From NCBI GenBank assembly GCA_041685115.1, contig JAWLGK010000002.1:262599-326598 (forward strand): DNA of 64,000 bases, in the 5' to 3' direction. Of this stretch, positions 52,987 to 61,915 are shown in pieces (the first letter of the stretch is position 1; every line of letters starts with the position of its first letter). Below the pieces are notes generated by a model. It had not been told where the DNA came from, searched no databases, and saw only the letters and a program-made list of their open reading frames with translations. The position numbers and the translations under genes are program-made. This stretch comes from JALOAT01 sp041685115 (GTDB taxonomy: Bacteria > Pseudomonadota > Gammaproteobacteria > Thiohalomonadales > Thiohalomonadaceae).

Positions 52987-54804
52987 TCACCGGGCCCGTG
53001 CCGGCTGTTTCTTCGCCCGCTCTTCCTCGTGCTTCTCTTCCTGCTGCAGGGCCCACATGCGCGCATACAGGCCGTCGCGCGACAGCAACTCATGATGTGT
53101 GCCGCGCTCGACGATGCGGCCTTGATCCATGACCAGGATCTGGTCCGCGTCCACGATGGTGGACAGGCGATGCGCGATGACCAACGTGGTGTGGTTGGAG
53201 GCGGCCTGTTGCAGGGCCTCCAGGATCAGTTTTTCCGAGTGGCTGTCCAGCGATGAGGTGGCCTCGTCGAACACCAGGATGCGCGGGTTTTTGAGCACGG
53301 CGCGGGCGATGGCGATGCGCTGCTTCTCGCCGCCGGAGAGTTTGAGGCCGCGTTCGCCCACCACGGTGTCGTAGCCCTGGGGCAGCGAAGCGATGAAGTC
53401 GTGGATGTTGGCGGTGCGCGCTGCCTGTTCGATCTCGGCGCGGCTCGCGCCCGGGCGGCCGTAGGCGATGTTGTATTCGATGCTGTCGTTGAACAGCACC
53501 GTGTCCTGAGGAACGATGCCGATCTGGCTGCGCAGGCTGGCCTGGGTCACGTGGCGCACGTCCTGGCCGTTGACCAGCACGCGGCCTTCGTTCACGTCGT
53601 AGAAGCGGAACAGCAGGCGGGCCAGGGTGGACTTGCCGGAACCGCTGGCGCCCACCACGGCGATCTTGCGGCCGGCGGGGATCTCGAAATCCACGTCGTG
53701 CAGGATGGGTCGCTCGGGAGCATAGGCGAAGCCGACGTGCTCGAAACGGATGGCGCCGTCGCCGGCTTCGAGCGGACCGGCATCGGGCCGGTCGCGTACC
53801 TCGGGCTCGGTGCCGAGCAGCTTGAACATCTGGTCCATGTCGGCCAGCGAGTGTTTGAGCTGGCTGTACACCACGCCCAGGAAGCCGAGCGGGATGAACA
53901 TCTGCAACATGAAGGCGTTCACCAGCACCAAATCACCCAGGGTCATGGCGCCGCTGATGACCTGGTTGGCCGCCATGATCATGATGAGCGTGACGCCCAC
54001 GGCGATGATGGAGCCCTGGCCGACGTTGAGGCTGGAGAGCGAGGTCTGGGTCTTGATGGCCGCATCTTCCCAGCCGCGCAGCGTGTCGTCGTAGCGGCGG
54101 TGTTCAAGCCCTTCGTTCACGAAGTACTTCACCGTCTCGTAATTGATGAGGCTGTCCACCGCCTGGGAGCTGCCCTGGGATTCCAGGGCGTTCATGCGAT
54201 GGCGGAACTTCATGCGCCATTCGGTGATGGCGAAAGTGAAGGCCGCGTACACCACCACGGTGCCGAAGGTGATCACGGCGAACCAGGCGCTGTACTGGAT
54301 GAGCAATATGCCGGCGATGAGCAGCACCTCCACCAGGGTGGGGAGGATGTTGAACACCATGTAGTTGAGCAGGGTGGCGGCGCTGCGGGTGCCGCGCTCC
54401 AGGTCGCGGGTGACGGCGCCGGTCTTGCGCTCCAGGTGATAGCGCAGGGACAGGGCGTGCAGATGGCCGAGCACGCGGGTGGAGAGGGCGCGCATGGTGC
54501 CGTAGCGTACCTTGGCGAACACCACGTCGCGCAGTTCGTTGAAGGCGGAGCTGCCCAGGCGCAGTACGCCATAGGCCAACAGCAGCACGACGGGCAGGGC
54601 CAGGGCCGTTTTCTCGGGGGTGTCCAGGTAGTCCACTACTTCCTTCAGCGCCAGGGGCACACCCACATTGGCCAGCTTGGCGAGCACCAGGAACAGCAGG
54701 GCGAGCCCGGCGCGGCCGCGGTAGTTCCAAAGGAAAGGCAGGAGCGAGCGCAGGGAGCGCCAGTCGTTGCCGCCGCTCGGCGCTTCGGTGTGTTTGTAGT
54801 GCAT
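52987..54804 (-). CDS. Atm1/HMT1-type ABC exporter
   Basis: The 605-residue half-transporter has six membrane helices (about 25-315) and a C-terminal ATPase with Walker A VGASGSGKSTLARL, signature LSGGEKQRIAIARA, Walker B RILVFDEATSSLD and switch His (LVIAHRLSTI). The membrane domain segments NELRDVVFAKVRYGTMRALS and GLEHRRYDDTLRGWEDAAIK are those of the Atm1/HMT1 class, which exports glutathione-linked sulfur or metal compounds. ATG 54804 (MHYKHTEAPSGG) is chosen. It ends 4 bp before mug. Confidence 0.93.
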   Translation of the reverse strand: MHYKHTEAPSGGNDWRSLRSLLPFLWNYRGRAGLALLFLVLAKLANVGVPLALKEVVDYLDTPEKTALALPVVLLLAYGVLRLGSSAFNELRDVVFAKVRYGTMRALSTRVLGHLHALSLRYHLERKTGAVTRDLERGTRSAATLLNYMVFNILPTLVEVLLIAGILLIQYSAWFAVITFGTVVVYAAFTFAITEWRMKFRHRMNALESQGSSQAVDSLINYETVKYFVNEGLEHRRYDDTLRGWEDAAIKTQTSLSSLNVGQGSIIAVGVTLIMIMAANQVISGAMTLGDLVLVNAFMLQMFIPLGFLGVVYSQLKHSLADMDQMFKLLGTEPEVRDRPDAGPLEAGDGAIRFEHVGFAYAPERPILHDVDFEIPAGRKIAVVGASGSGKSTLARLLFRFYDVNEGRVLVNGQDVRHVTQASLRSQIGIVPQDTVLFNDSIEYNIAYGRPGASRAEIEQAARTANIHDFIASLPQGYDTVVGERGLKLSGGEKQRIAIARAVLKNPRILVFDEATSSLDSHSEKLILEALQQAASNHTTLVIAHRLSTIVDADQILVMDQGRIVERGTHHELLSRDGLYARMWALQQEEKHEEERAKKQPARAR

Positions 54805-54966
54805 GGTCTGGCTTGTTGGAGCAGTGCCCCAGAGTATAGGGGCGTGAAGGTGCATTTTAACGACTTCTTATGCACGTCCCGGGCGCACGCGTATAATCCG
54901 ATCCTTGATTTCCCCCGGTGCCGCCCCATATCGCGCACCGAATGTGCACAGACAGAGGTGCTCCGA

Positions 54967-55230
54967 ATGCCCATTTACGAATACGCCTGCAAGGCTTGCG
55001 GTCATCAGATGGAAGCCATGCAGAAAATGAGTGACCCCGTACTGACCGACTGCCCGTCCTGCGGCAAGGCCGAGCTGCAAAAGCTCATCTCCGCCGCCGG
55101 TTTCCGCCTCAAGGGCGGCGGCTGGTACGAAACTGACTTCAAGAGCGGCAGCAAGAAGAACGTCTCCGAATCCCCGGCCCCGGCCTGCGCCAGCGGTGGC
55201 TGCGGCGGCGCCTGTGGCGGCAATAGCTGA
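54967..55230 (+). CDS. FmdB/YjeA-type small zinc ribbon protein
   Basis: The 87-residue product of the FmdB family (putative regulatory protein) has MPIYEYACKACGHQMEAMQK and DCPSCGK, forming a CxxC...CxxC zinc ribbon, then GFRLKGGGWYETDFKSGSKK and a Gly/Cys-rich end (ASGGCGGACGGNS). The gene commonly stands directly before aspS in gammaproteobacteria, as here. GAGGTG at 54955-54960 precedes the ATG. Function is unknown. Confidence 0.9.
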   Translation: MPIYEYACKACGHQMEAMQKMSDPVLTDCPSCGKAELQKLISAAGFRLKGGGWYETDFKSGSKKNVSESPAPACASGGCGGACGGNS

Positions 55231-55236
55231 CCTGCT

Positions 55237-55404
55237 GAAGAAAAAAGCTTTAACACGGGGGACACGGGGAACACGGGGTTTTTGAGGATTCGTACGCTCC
55301 GTTGGCGAACGCCACGGCGGCGCTTCGAACGTATGAGTCCGTCCACTTCGCCATCATTTTTTCCCCCGTGTCCCCCGTGTTCCCCGTGTTTGGGCTTTTT
55401 CTTC
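55237..55404. repeat. ACGGGG-type inverted-arm repeat element (element g)
   Basis: The left arm (about 55237-55280) is GAAGAAAAAAGCTTTAACAC then GGGGGACACGGGGAACACGG. The right arm (about 55361-55404) is CCCCCGTGTCCCCCGTGTTC then CCCGTGTTTGGGCTTTTTCT. The arms are almost perfect reverse complements over 35-40 bp, the best-preserved copy. A weaker GTTGGCGAACGCC-type palindrome is inside. It lies between the FmdB-like gene and aspS. Confidence 0.88.
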
Positions 55405-55487
55405 AATAACCTCCAGGTTGCGCCCGCCCGGGCGGGACCGTAACATTCCCGCCTTTAACTCCGCACCAATCCAACAGGTTTTTCCGA

Positions 55488-57284
55488 ATGCGCACCCATT
55501 ACTGCGGGCAAGTCACCGAATTCAACCTGGACCACGAAGTGGAGCTGGCCGGCTGGGTCCACCGCCGCCGCGACCACGGGGGCGTCATTTTCGTGGACCT
55601 GCGTGACCGCGAGGGGCTGGTGCAGGTGGTGTTCGACCCGGACTACGCCGAGGCCTTCAAGATTGCCGAGGCGGTGCGCAATGAATACGTGCTGAAGGTG
55701 CGCGGCAAGGTGCGCCCGCGTCCTGCCGGCACGGAGAACCCCAACCTGCCCACCGGCAAGGTGGAGGTGCTGGCGCTGCAGCTCGAAATCCTGAACCGCT
55801 CCGAGCCGCCCCCGTTCCAGCTGGATTCCGACGACGAAGACGTCAGCGAAGAGGTGCGCCTGCGCTACCGCTACCTGGACCTGCGCCGTCCCGAGATGCA
55901 CAGCCGCCTGCGCCTGCGCTCGCGCGTGAGCAAAGCCATCCGCAACTACCTGGATGCGGAGGGCTTCATGGATGTGGAAACGCCCATGCTGACCCGCGCC
56001 ACCCCCGAGGGCGCGCGCGACTACCTGGTGCCCTCGCGCACCCATCCGGGCCATTTCTTCGCCCTGCCGCAGTCCCCGCAGCTTTTCAAGCAGCTGCTCA
56101 TGATCGCGGGCGTGGACCGTTACTACCAGATCGTGCGCTGTTTCCGCGACGAGGACCTGCGCGCCGATCGCCAGCCCGAGTTCACCCAGGTGGACATCGA
56201 GACCTCGTTCCTCTCCGAGGAGCAGATCATGTCCCTCATGGAGGGCATGATCCGCGAGCTGTTCGCCGAGGTGTTGCAGGAGGCCCTGCCCAACCCCTTC
56301 CCGCGCATGACCTACGCCGAGGCCATGCGCCGCTACGGCTCCGACAAACCCGACCTGCGCGTACCCCTGGAACTGGTGGACGTGGACGACCTGATGAAGG
56401 CCGTGGAGTTCAAGGTGTTCTCCGGCCCCGCCAATGACCCCAAGTGCCGCGTAGCTGCCATGCGCCTGCCCAAAGGCGGTGAGCTGTCGCGCTCGCAGAT
56501 CGACGAGTACACCAAGTTCGTCGGCATCTACGGCGCCAAGGGCCTGGCCTACATCAAGGTCAACGACAAGGCCAAGGGGCGCGACGGCCTGCAATCGCCT
56601 ATCCTCAAGTTCCTGCCGGACGACGTGATCACCGCTATTCTTGAACGCACACAGGCGGAAGACGGTGATCTGGTGTTCTTCGGCGCGGACAAGACCAAAG
56701 TGGTCAACGAGGCCCTGGGCGCCCTGCGCATCAAGCTGGGCCACGACCTCGGCCTGCTGGAAGGCGCCTGGAAGCCCCTGTGGGTGGTGGATTTCCCCAT
56801 GTTCGAGTGGGACGAGAAGGACAACCGCTGGTATTCCCTGCATCACCCGTTCACCTCCCCCAAGGAGGAGCACATCGACCTGCTGGAATCGGACCCGAGC
56901 GCCTGCCTGTCGCGCGCCTACGACATGGTGCTGAACGGCACCGAGATCGGCGGCGGCTCCATGCGCATCTACCGCCCGCAGGTGCAGGCCAACGTGTTCA
57001 AGGCCCTGGGCATTTCCGATGAAGAGGCCCAGGACAAGTTCGGCTTCCTGCTGGACGCCCTCAAGTTCGGCTGCCCGCCCCACGGCGGCCTGGCCTTCGG
57101 CCTCGACCGCTTGGTCATGCTCATGACCGGCGCCAAGTCTATCCGCGACGTCATGGCCTTCCCCAAGACCCAGACCGCCGCCGACCCGCTCACCCAGGCG
57201 CCCTCGGAAGTCGCCTTCGAGCAACTGCGCGAGCTGGGCATCCGCGTGAACAAACCGGCCAAAGAACAGCCGAAGGCGGAATGA
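55488..57284 (+). CDS. aspS: Aspartyl-tRNA synthetase
   Basis: This class II synthetase has 598 residues, the normal bacterial AspRS length. It has an N-terminal OB-fold anticodon domain (VELAGWVHRRRDHGGVIFVD), motif 2 (FRDEDLRADRQPEFTQVD), a GAD insert (about 290-420), motif 3 (GLAFGLDRLVMLMTG) and the C-terminal FPKTQTAADPLTQAPSEV. Whether it is discriminating (tRNA-Asp only) or not cannot be fixed from sequence alone. The start MRTHYCGQVTEFN matches the family. yebC lies 6.6 kb further on. Confidence 0.97.
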   Translation: MRTHYCGQVTEFNLDHEVELAGWVHRRRDHGGVIFVDLRDREGLVQVVFDPDYAEAFKIAEAVRNEYVLKVRGKVRPRPAGTENPNLPTGKVEVLALQLEILNRSEPPPFQLDSDDEDVSEEVRLRYRYLDLRRPEMHSRLRLRSRVSKAIRNYLDAEGFMDVETPMLTRATPEGARDYLVPSRTHPGHFFALPQSPQLFKQLLMIAGVDRYYQIVRCFRDEDLRADRQPEFTQVDIETSFLSEEQIMSLMEGMIRELFAEVLQEALPNPFPRMTYAEAMRRYGSDKPDLRVPLELVDVDDLMKAVEFKVFSGPANDPKCRVAAMRLPKGGELSRSQIDEYTKFVGIYGAKGLAYIKVNDKAKGRDGLQSPILKFLPDDVITAILERTQAEDGDLVFFGADKTKVVNEALGALRIKLGHDLGLLEGAWKPLWVVDFPMFEWDEKDNRWYSLHHPFTSPKEEHIDLLESDPSACLSRAYDMVLNGTEIGGGSMRIYRPQVQANVFKALGISDEEAQDKFGFLLDALKFGCPPHGGLAFGLDRLVMLMTGAKSIRDVMAFPKTQTAADPLTQAPSEVAFEQLRELGIRVNKPAKEQPKAE

Positions 57285-57376
57285 AGAAATAACCACGGAG
57301 GCCACGGAGTCCACGGAGCAAGCGAAAGGTCCAAGAGAAGGATCTTCTCCGTGGCCTCCGCGGCTGAAGCTTTTCA
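57285..57376. repeat. CCACGGAG-type inverted-arm repeat (element h)
   Basis: The left arm (57291-57318) is AACCACGGAGGCCACGGAGT then CCACGGAG. The right arm (57347-57376) is TCTCCGTGGCCTCCGCGGCT then GAAGCTTTTC. It is a 9-base unit hairpin like the other elements but with the CCACGGAGG unit. It fills the gap between aspS and nadA. Confidence 0.8.
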
Positions 57377-57388
57377 CCGAGGCAAGCA

Positions 57389-58486
57389 ATGACCACCGCA
57401 TTGGCGATGCACCGCTATTCATTGATGGACGATGCCGAGTGCGAGGCACGCATCCTGGATGCCAAGGCCCGCCTCGGCACGCGCCTGGTCATCCTCGGCC
57501 ATCACTACCAGCGCGACGAGGTGTTCCGCCACGCGGATTTCTCGGGCGATTCCCTGAAGCTCTCGCGCCAGGCCGCCGGTTCCGAGGCGGAATACATCGT
57601 GTTCTGCGGTGTGCATTTCATGGCGGAAGTGGCCGACATCCTGTCGCGCCCGGAACAGATCGCCATCCTCCCCGACATGGCCGCCGGCTGCTCCATGGCC
57701 GACATGGCCAGCCTGCCTGCCGTGGAAAAGGCGTGGCGGGAGCTGGCGTCGGTGCTCGAACCGGATGAGCACGTCACCCCCGTCACCTACATCAATTCCG
57801 CGGCCGACCTGAAGGCCTTCTGCGGGCGCCACGGCGGTATCGTCTGCACCTCGTCCAACGCGCAGAAGGTGCTGGAGTGGTCCTTCGGCCAGCGCGAGAA
57901 GGTGCTGTTCTTCCCGGACCAGCACCTGGGCCGCAACACCGGCCATCGCATGGGCGTCCCGCTGGACGAAATGGTGGTGTGGGACTTCGAGCAGCCCATG
58001 GGCGGGCTCACGCCGGAACAGATCCGCAAGGCCCGCATGATCCTGTGGAAGGGTTTCTGCTCGGTGCACCAGATGTTCCAGCCCGAGCACATCGACCGCT
58101 TCAAGGCGCGTTTCCCCGAGGCGAAGATCATCTCCCACCCGGAATCGCCCTTCGAGGTGTGCGAAAAGTCCGACTACGTGGGTTCCACCGAATACATCAT
58201 CAAGACCGTCGCGGAGTCCGCGCCGGGCACGCGCTGGCTGGTGGGCACGGAGCTCAACCTGGTCAATCGCCTCAACGAGCAGTACAAGCACGAGGGCAAG
58301 CAGGTGCACTTCATGTCGCCCACGGTTTGCATGTGCTCCACCATGTTCCGCATCGACCCCCAGCACCTGGCCTGGACCCTGGAAAACCTGGCCGACGGCA
58401 ACGTGGTCAACCGCATCCAGGTGCCCGCCGAAGACGCCCGCCTGGCCCGCCTCGCCCTGGAGCGCATGCTCGACGTTTCGCCTTAG
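57389..58486 (+). CDS. nadA: Quinolinate synthase
   Basis: NadA condenses iminoaspartate with dihydroxyacetone phosphate to quinolinate for NAD synthesis, using a [4Fe-4S] cluster. The 365 residues have VILGHHYQRDEVFRHADFSG, VFCGVHFMAEVADILS (first cluster Cys), CTSSNAQKVLEW (second) and PTVCMCSTMFR (third). The HPESPFEVCEKSDYVGSTEY region is normal. It lies between repeats, so it is probably monocistronic; nadB and nadC are not in the window. Confidence 0.96.
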   Translation: MTTALAMHRYSLMDDAECEARILDAKARLGTRLVILGHHYQRDEVFRHADFSGDSLKLSRQAAGSEAEYIVFCGVHFMAEVADILSRPEQIAILPDMAAGCSMADMASLPAVEKAWRELASVLEPDEHVTPVTYINSAADLKAFCGRHGGIVCTSSNAQKVLEWSFGQREKVLFFPDQHLGRNTGHRMGVPLDEMVVWDFEQPMGGLTPEQIRKARMILWKGFCSVHQMFQPEHIDRFKARFPEAKIISHPESPFEVCEKSDYVGSTEYIIKTVAESAPGTRWLVGTELNLVNRLNEQYKHEGKQVHFMSPTVCMCSTMFRIDPQHLAWTLENLADGNVVNRIQVPAEDARLARLALERMLDVSP

Positions 58487-58756
58487 AAGACAAACACGGG
58501 GGACACGGGGAACACGGGGAAGACAAGGTTCCTCAGTTTCTTGTGGGAGCGAGCTTCTGCTCGCGATTCCACCGGGTGTCGCGAGCAGAAGCTCGCTCCC
58601 GCAGCTTGAAGAATGTCAGTCGTAGGTCACGTTGCGAAGCTACGTGACATTCTTCAGGCAAGATGTCAGGTAGCGCTGCGCGCAACCTGACCTACACCTG
58701 ACCTCATCGACCCCTGATCCAGAATCCCCGTGTTCCCCGTGTTTGTTGCTTTTGAA
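58486..58756. repeat. Composite ACGGGG element with two kinds of inner palindromes (element i)
   Basis: The left arm (about 58486-58520) is AAACACGGGGGACACGGGGA. The right arm (about 58725-58756) is CCCCGTGTTCCCCGTGTTTG then TTGCTTTTG. Inside, 58541-58604 is the GTGGGAGCGAGCTTCTGCTC hairpin also seen in element e, and 58619-58696 is a pair from the 46-kb array family (GTAGGTCACGTTGCGAAGC then TACGTGAC, followed by a GTCAGGTAGCGCTGCGCGC variant). It is the most complex copy and lies between nadA and the hydrolase gene. Confidence 0.9.
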
Positions 58757-58766
58757 AGGATTTCCC

Positions 58767-59426
58767 ATGGGTGAACCGTCTGCCGTGGTGCTGGTCCATG
58801 GGCTGTGGATGACCGGGACCCTGGACATGGCCTATTTACGCCGGCAGCTGCGGCGCTGCGGGTTCAAGGTCTACGTGTTCCGCTACCGCACGGTGCGGCG
58901 CAGCCTCGCGGAGAATGCCGCGCGGCTCGACGAGTTCCTGGCGCGCCTGCCCGAGTCCACGGTGCATCTGGTGGGGCACAGCATGGGCGGGCGGGTGATC
59001 CGCAAGCTGCTCCTCGACTTTCCGGGCCAGCGCCCCGGCCGTGTCGTCACCCTGGGCACGCCGCATTGCGCCAGCCGAGCCGCCGCGGCCTTCGGCCGGC
59101 GTGCGCCCGGCCGCTGGATGCTCGGCAAGGGCCTTCAGGCCCTCGCCGGGGCACTGCCGCCGTGGCAGGGTCAGCGTGATTTCGGTGTGCTCATCGGCGA
59201 TCTGCCCTACGGCCTCGGCCGCCTGACCCGCAGCCTGCCCCTTCCCAACGATGGCACCGTGGCCGTCGACGAGGCCACCTTGGCCGGCGTCACTGACACC
59301 GTCACCCTCCCGGTCACCCACATCAGTATGCTGTTTTCCCGTGCCGTGGCCCGGCAGACCTGCCAATTCCTGCACCATGGGCGCTTCCTCGCGCACACCC
59401 GGCGCCGCACCGAACCCGCCCCGTAG
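58767..59426 (+). CDS. Alpha/beta hydrolase, lipase/esterase-like
   Basis: The 219-residue protein has an N-terminal VVLVHGLWMTGTLD (oxyanion loop), the nucleophile elbow VGHSMGGRVIRK with Ser about residue 78, VTLGTPHCASRAAAAFG, and LPNDGTVAVDE with a likely catalytic Asp and a His (VTHISML). It resembles PGAP1-like or triacylglycerol lipase-type hydrolases without a signal peptide. GAAAGGA before ATG 58767 supports the start. Its TAG stop is part of the next palindrome. Confidence 0.85.
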   Translation: MGEPSAVVLVHGLWMTGTLDMAYLRRQLRRCGFKVYVFRYRTVRRSLAENAARLDEFLARLPESTVHLVGHSMGGRVIRKLLLDFPGQRPGRVVTLGTPHCASRAAAAFGRRAPGRWMLGKGLQALAGALPPWQGQRDFGVLIGDLPYGLGRLTRSLPLPNDGTVAVDEATLAGVTDTVTLPVTHISMLFSRAVARQTCQFLHHGRFLAHTRRRTEPAP

Positions 59427-59512
59427 GAGCCCACACCGTGGGCGAGCGGTGTTTCCGACCGCCCGGCGGTCGACCGGACCGCATTCGCCGACGGTGTCGG
59501 CGCCTACGGCGG
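59422..59512. repeat. GTAGGAGC palindrome overlapping the hydrolase stop
   Basis: CGTAGGAGCCCACACCGTGG (59422-59441) faces GACGGTGTCGGCGCCTACGG (59490-59509). This dispersed palindrome is also in element f (10323-10411) and, as one arm, at hydG (40548). It starts on the hydrolase stop codon. Confidence 0.8.
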
Positions 59513-59605
59513 ATCCCGACTTCTTGAAGTGATTCATGGTTCTCACCGGCGCCCGCGTGGTAAAAAAGCCGTGTCCGGGGCGATGCCCGGCCAACGAGAA
59601 CAACA

Positions 59606-61915
59606 ATGACGGGACGCACCCGCAGCACATCCGAGTGGACCCTCGGTCTGCTCATTGCCGCAGCCTTCTTTCTGGCCTCGGGCAGCCCTGTGGTCGCCCT
59701 GCTGGAGGGTTATGTACTCGCGCTCGGCGAGCGCTTCACGCTGCCCGCCACGGGCAGCGGCAGCGTCGTGGTGGTTGCCCTCGACCCAGACCCTTCTGCC
59801 CAACCCTGGCCGAAGCTGGCTGAACGCCTCGCCCCGGCGCGGGCCATCGGCCTGGTGCCGCCGGTGCCGGCCGCACTCCCGGGGCTGCCGGGCAACGTGG
59901 TCGAGGGCGTGTTCCCGCAGCGCATATCGGCGCGCCCGTCGGCGGACTTCCCCGAGGCGATCCACACCTGGCCCGGGATGCGCCAGGATTCGCTGCTGCA
60001 CCGTATTCCCAACCTGCTTACGGGCCAGCCCTTCATGCCGACCCGCGTGGCCCCGGAACGCACACCCGCACGACAGCTCGCCGTGCTGGATTTCGAACCG
60101 GGCCCCGACCCGGTATTCCGCGCGCCGCTGGTGGTGCGTGCCGGTGAGGCCTGGTCGCCCAGCTTCGCACTGCGCCTGGCGGCGCTGTTGTCCGGCACCG
60201 AGACCGGCCCCGAGGCGCTCAAGGCCCATGCCATCGAGGCCCTGGAAGGGCCCATCGCCACGGATGGCGCCTGGCGGGTCTACCCGCGCCGCAGCCTGCC
60301 CGCGGTGCCGATCATTCCTGCCAGTGCAGTTGCCGAGGGGGACTTCGAGCCCGCCGGCAAGGTGGTCCTGCTCGGGGTAGCTGACCCAATGGCCGTGGAG
60401 CCTGTGGTGTTCGCCGGCGGCGAGCGGGTGGCCCCGGTGGTGGCCGAGGCGCGCCTCACCGCCGCCGTGGTGGACCGTGCCCTGTTCAGCGTGCCGCCCT
60501 GGAGCGCCTGGAGCCAGTGGGCCGCGCTGCTGGCGGTGGCGCTGGTGCTGGCGCTGGTGCTGCCGCGGCTGGCGGTCAGCACCGCCGTGGTGCTGGTGGT
60601 GCTGCTGGTGTTCGTGGCCCTGACCGCGGAGATGGCGCTGATCAGCCTGCGCACCACCTTTGTGCCGCTGGTGACCCCGGTGCTCGCCCTGCTCACCGGT
60701 GCCCTGGCCCTGCTCGCCAAGCGTCGGCTCGGCGCCCGCGCCCGGGCGCTCACCGTGGAGCTGGCCACCGCCAACCGCCTGCTCGGGCAGTCCTATCACA
60801 CCCAGGGGCAGCTGGACGGGGCGCTGGAGCGCTACCGCCGCTGCCCGGCCGACGAGGACCTGCTGGAGCGCCTGTACACCCTCGGCCTCGATTTCGAGCG
60901 CCGGCGCCAGTTCGGCAAGGCGGCCGCGGTGTTCGAACATCTGCTGGGGCTGTCGGCCAAGTTCCGTGACGCGGGCGAACGCCTGGAGCGCAACCTCGAC
61001 GCGGATGGCCGCATGTTGTTCGGCAAGACCGGCTCCACCACGCCCACCGGGACCGTGATCCTGAGCAGCACCGGCCTGACGCGGCCCATCCTCGGTCGCT
61101 ACGAGGTGGAGCGCGAGCTCGGGCGCGGCGCCATGGGCGCGGTCTACCTGGGCCGGGACCCGAAGATTGGCCGCACCGTGGCCATCAAGACCATGGCCCT
61201 GTCCCAGGAATTCGACGGCGAACAGCTCGATGCCGTGCGCGAGCGCTTCTTCCGCGAGGCGGAGACCGCCGGCCGGCTCGCCCATCCCAACATCGTCACC
61301 ATTTACGACGTGGGCGAGGAGCAGGACCTGGCCTACATTGCCATGGACTACCTGAAGGGCCAGAACCTGGCGACCTGGTGCCGCCCGGACAACCTGCTGC
61401 CCTTTGCAGAAACCATGGCCATCGCCATCCAGGTGGCCGAGGCCCTCGACTACGCCCACGGCCGCAACGTGGTGCACCGCGACATCAAGCCCGCCAACAT
61501 CGTCTACGACCGCGCCGAAGGGACCGTGAAGGTCACCGACTTCGGCGTGGCCTGCCTCACCGATTCCAGCAAGACGCGCACCGGCACGGTGCTCGGCAGC
61601 CCGTCCTACATGTCGCCCGAGCAGGTGGCCGGCCGCAAGGTGGACGGCCGCGCCGACCTGTTTTCCCTGGGCGTCACCCTGTTCCAGCTGCTCACCGGCG
61701 AGCTGCCCTTCAAGGGCGATTCCCTGGCGAGCCTCATGTACCAGATCGCCAACGAAAAGCCGGCGGACATCCGCAAGCTGCGCAAGGACCTGCCTGCCTG
61801 CGTCGCGCGCATCATCGGCAAGTCCCTGCAAAAGGACGCCGAGCGGCGCTACCAGAGCGGCGCAGACATGGCCGTGGCCCTGGCCCGCTGCCGGGAACAG
61901 CCCAGGGAGGAATGA
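59606..61915 (+). CDS. CHASE2 Ser/Thr protein kinase
   Basis: The 769-residue protein has an N-terminal membrane helix (about 10-28), an extracellular CHASE2-like domain (about 35-290), two or three membrane helices (about 300-370), a tetratricopeptide-like linker (LLGQSYHTQGQLDGALERYR) and a Hanks-type kinase domain (about 498-765). Kinase motifs are intact: GRGAMGAVYLG, VAIKTM (Lys), VVHRDIKPANI, TDFGVA and MSPEQ. It heads a kinase-phosphatase-FHA cassette and likely senses an external cue. The stop overlaps the PP2C start. Confidence 0.92.
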   Translation: MTGRTRSTSEWTLGLLIAAAFFLASGSPVVALLEGYVLALGERFTLPATGSGSVVVVALDPDPSAQPWPKLAERLAPARAIGLVPPVPAALPGLPGNVVEGVFPQRISARPSADFPEAIHTWPGMRQDSLLHRIPNLLTGQPFMPTRVAPERTPARQLAVLDFEPGPDPVFRAPLVVRAGEAWSPSFALRLAALLSGTETGPEALKAHAIEALEGPIATDGAWRVYPRRSLPAVPIIPASAVAEGDFEPAGKVVLLGVADPMAVEPVVFAGGERVAPVVAEARLTAAVVDRALFSVPPWSAWSQWAALLAVALVLALVLPRLAVSTAVVLVVLLVFVALTAEMALISLRTTFVPLVTPVLALLTGALALLAKRRLGARARALTVELATANRLLGQSYHTQGQLDGALERYRRCPADEDLLERLYTLGLDFERRRQFGKAAAVFEHLLGLSAKFRDAGERLERNLDADGRMLFGKTGSTTPTGTVILSSTGLTRPILGRYEVERELGRGAMGAVYLGRDPKIGRTVAIKTMALSQEFDGEQLDAVRERFFREAETAGRLAHPNIVTIYDVGEEQDLAYIAMDYLKGQNLATWCRPDNLLPFAETMAIAIQVAEALDYAHGRNVVHRDIKPANIVYDRAEGTVKVTDFGVACLTDSSKTRTGTVLGSPSYMSPEQVAGRKVDGRADLFSLGVTLFQLLTGELPFKGDSLASLMYQIANEKPADIRKLRKDLPACVARIIGKSLQKDAERRYQSGADMAVALARCREQPREE

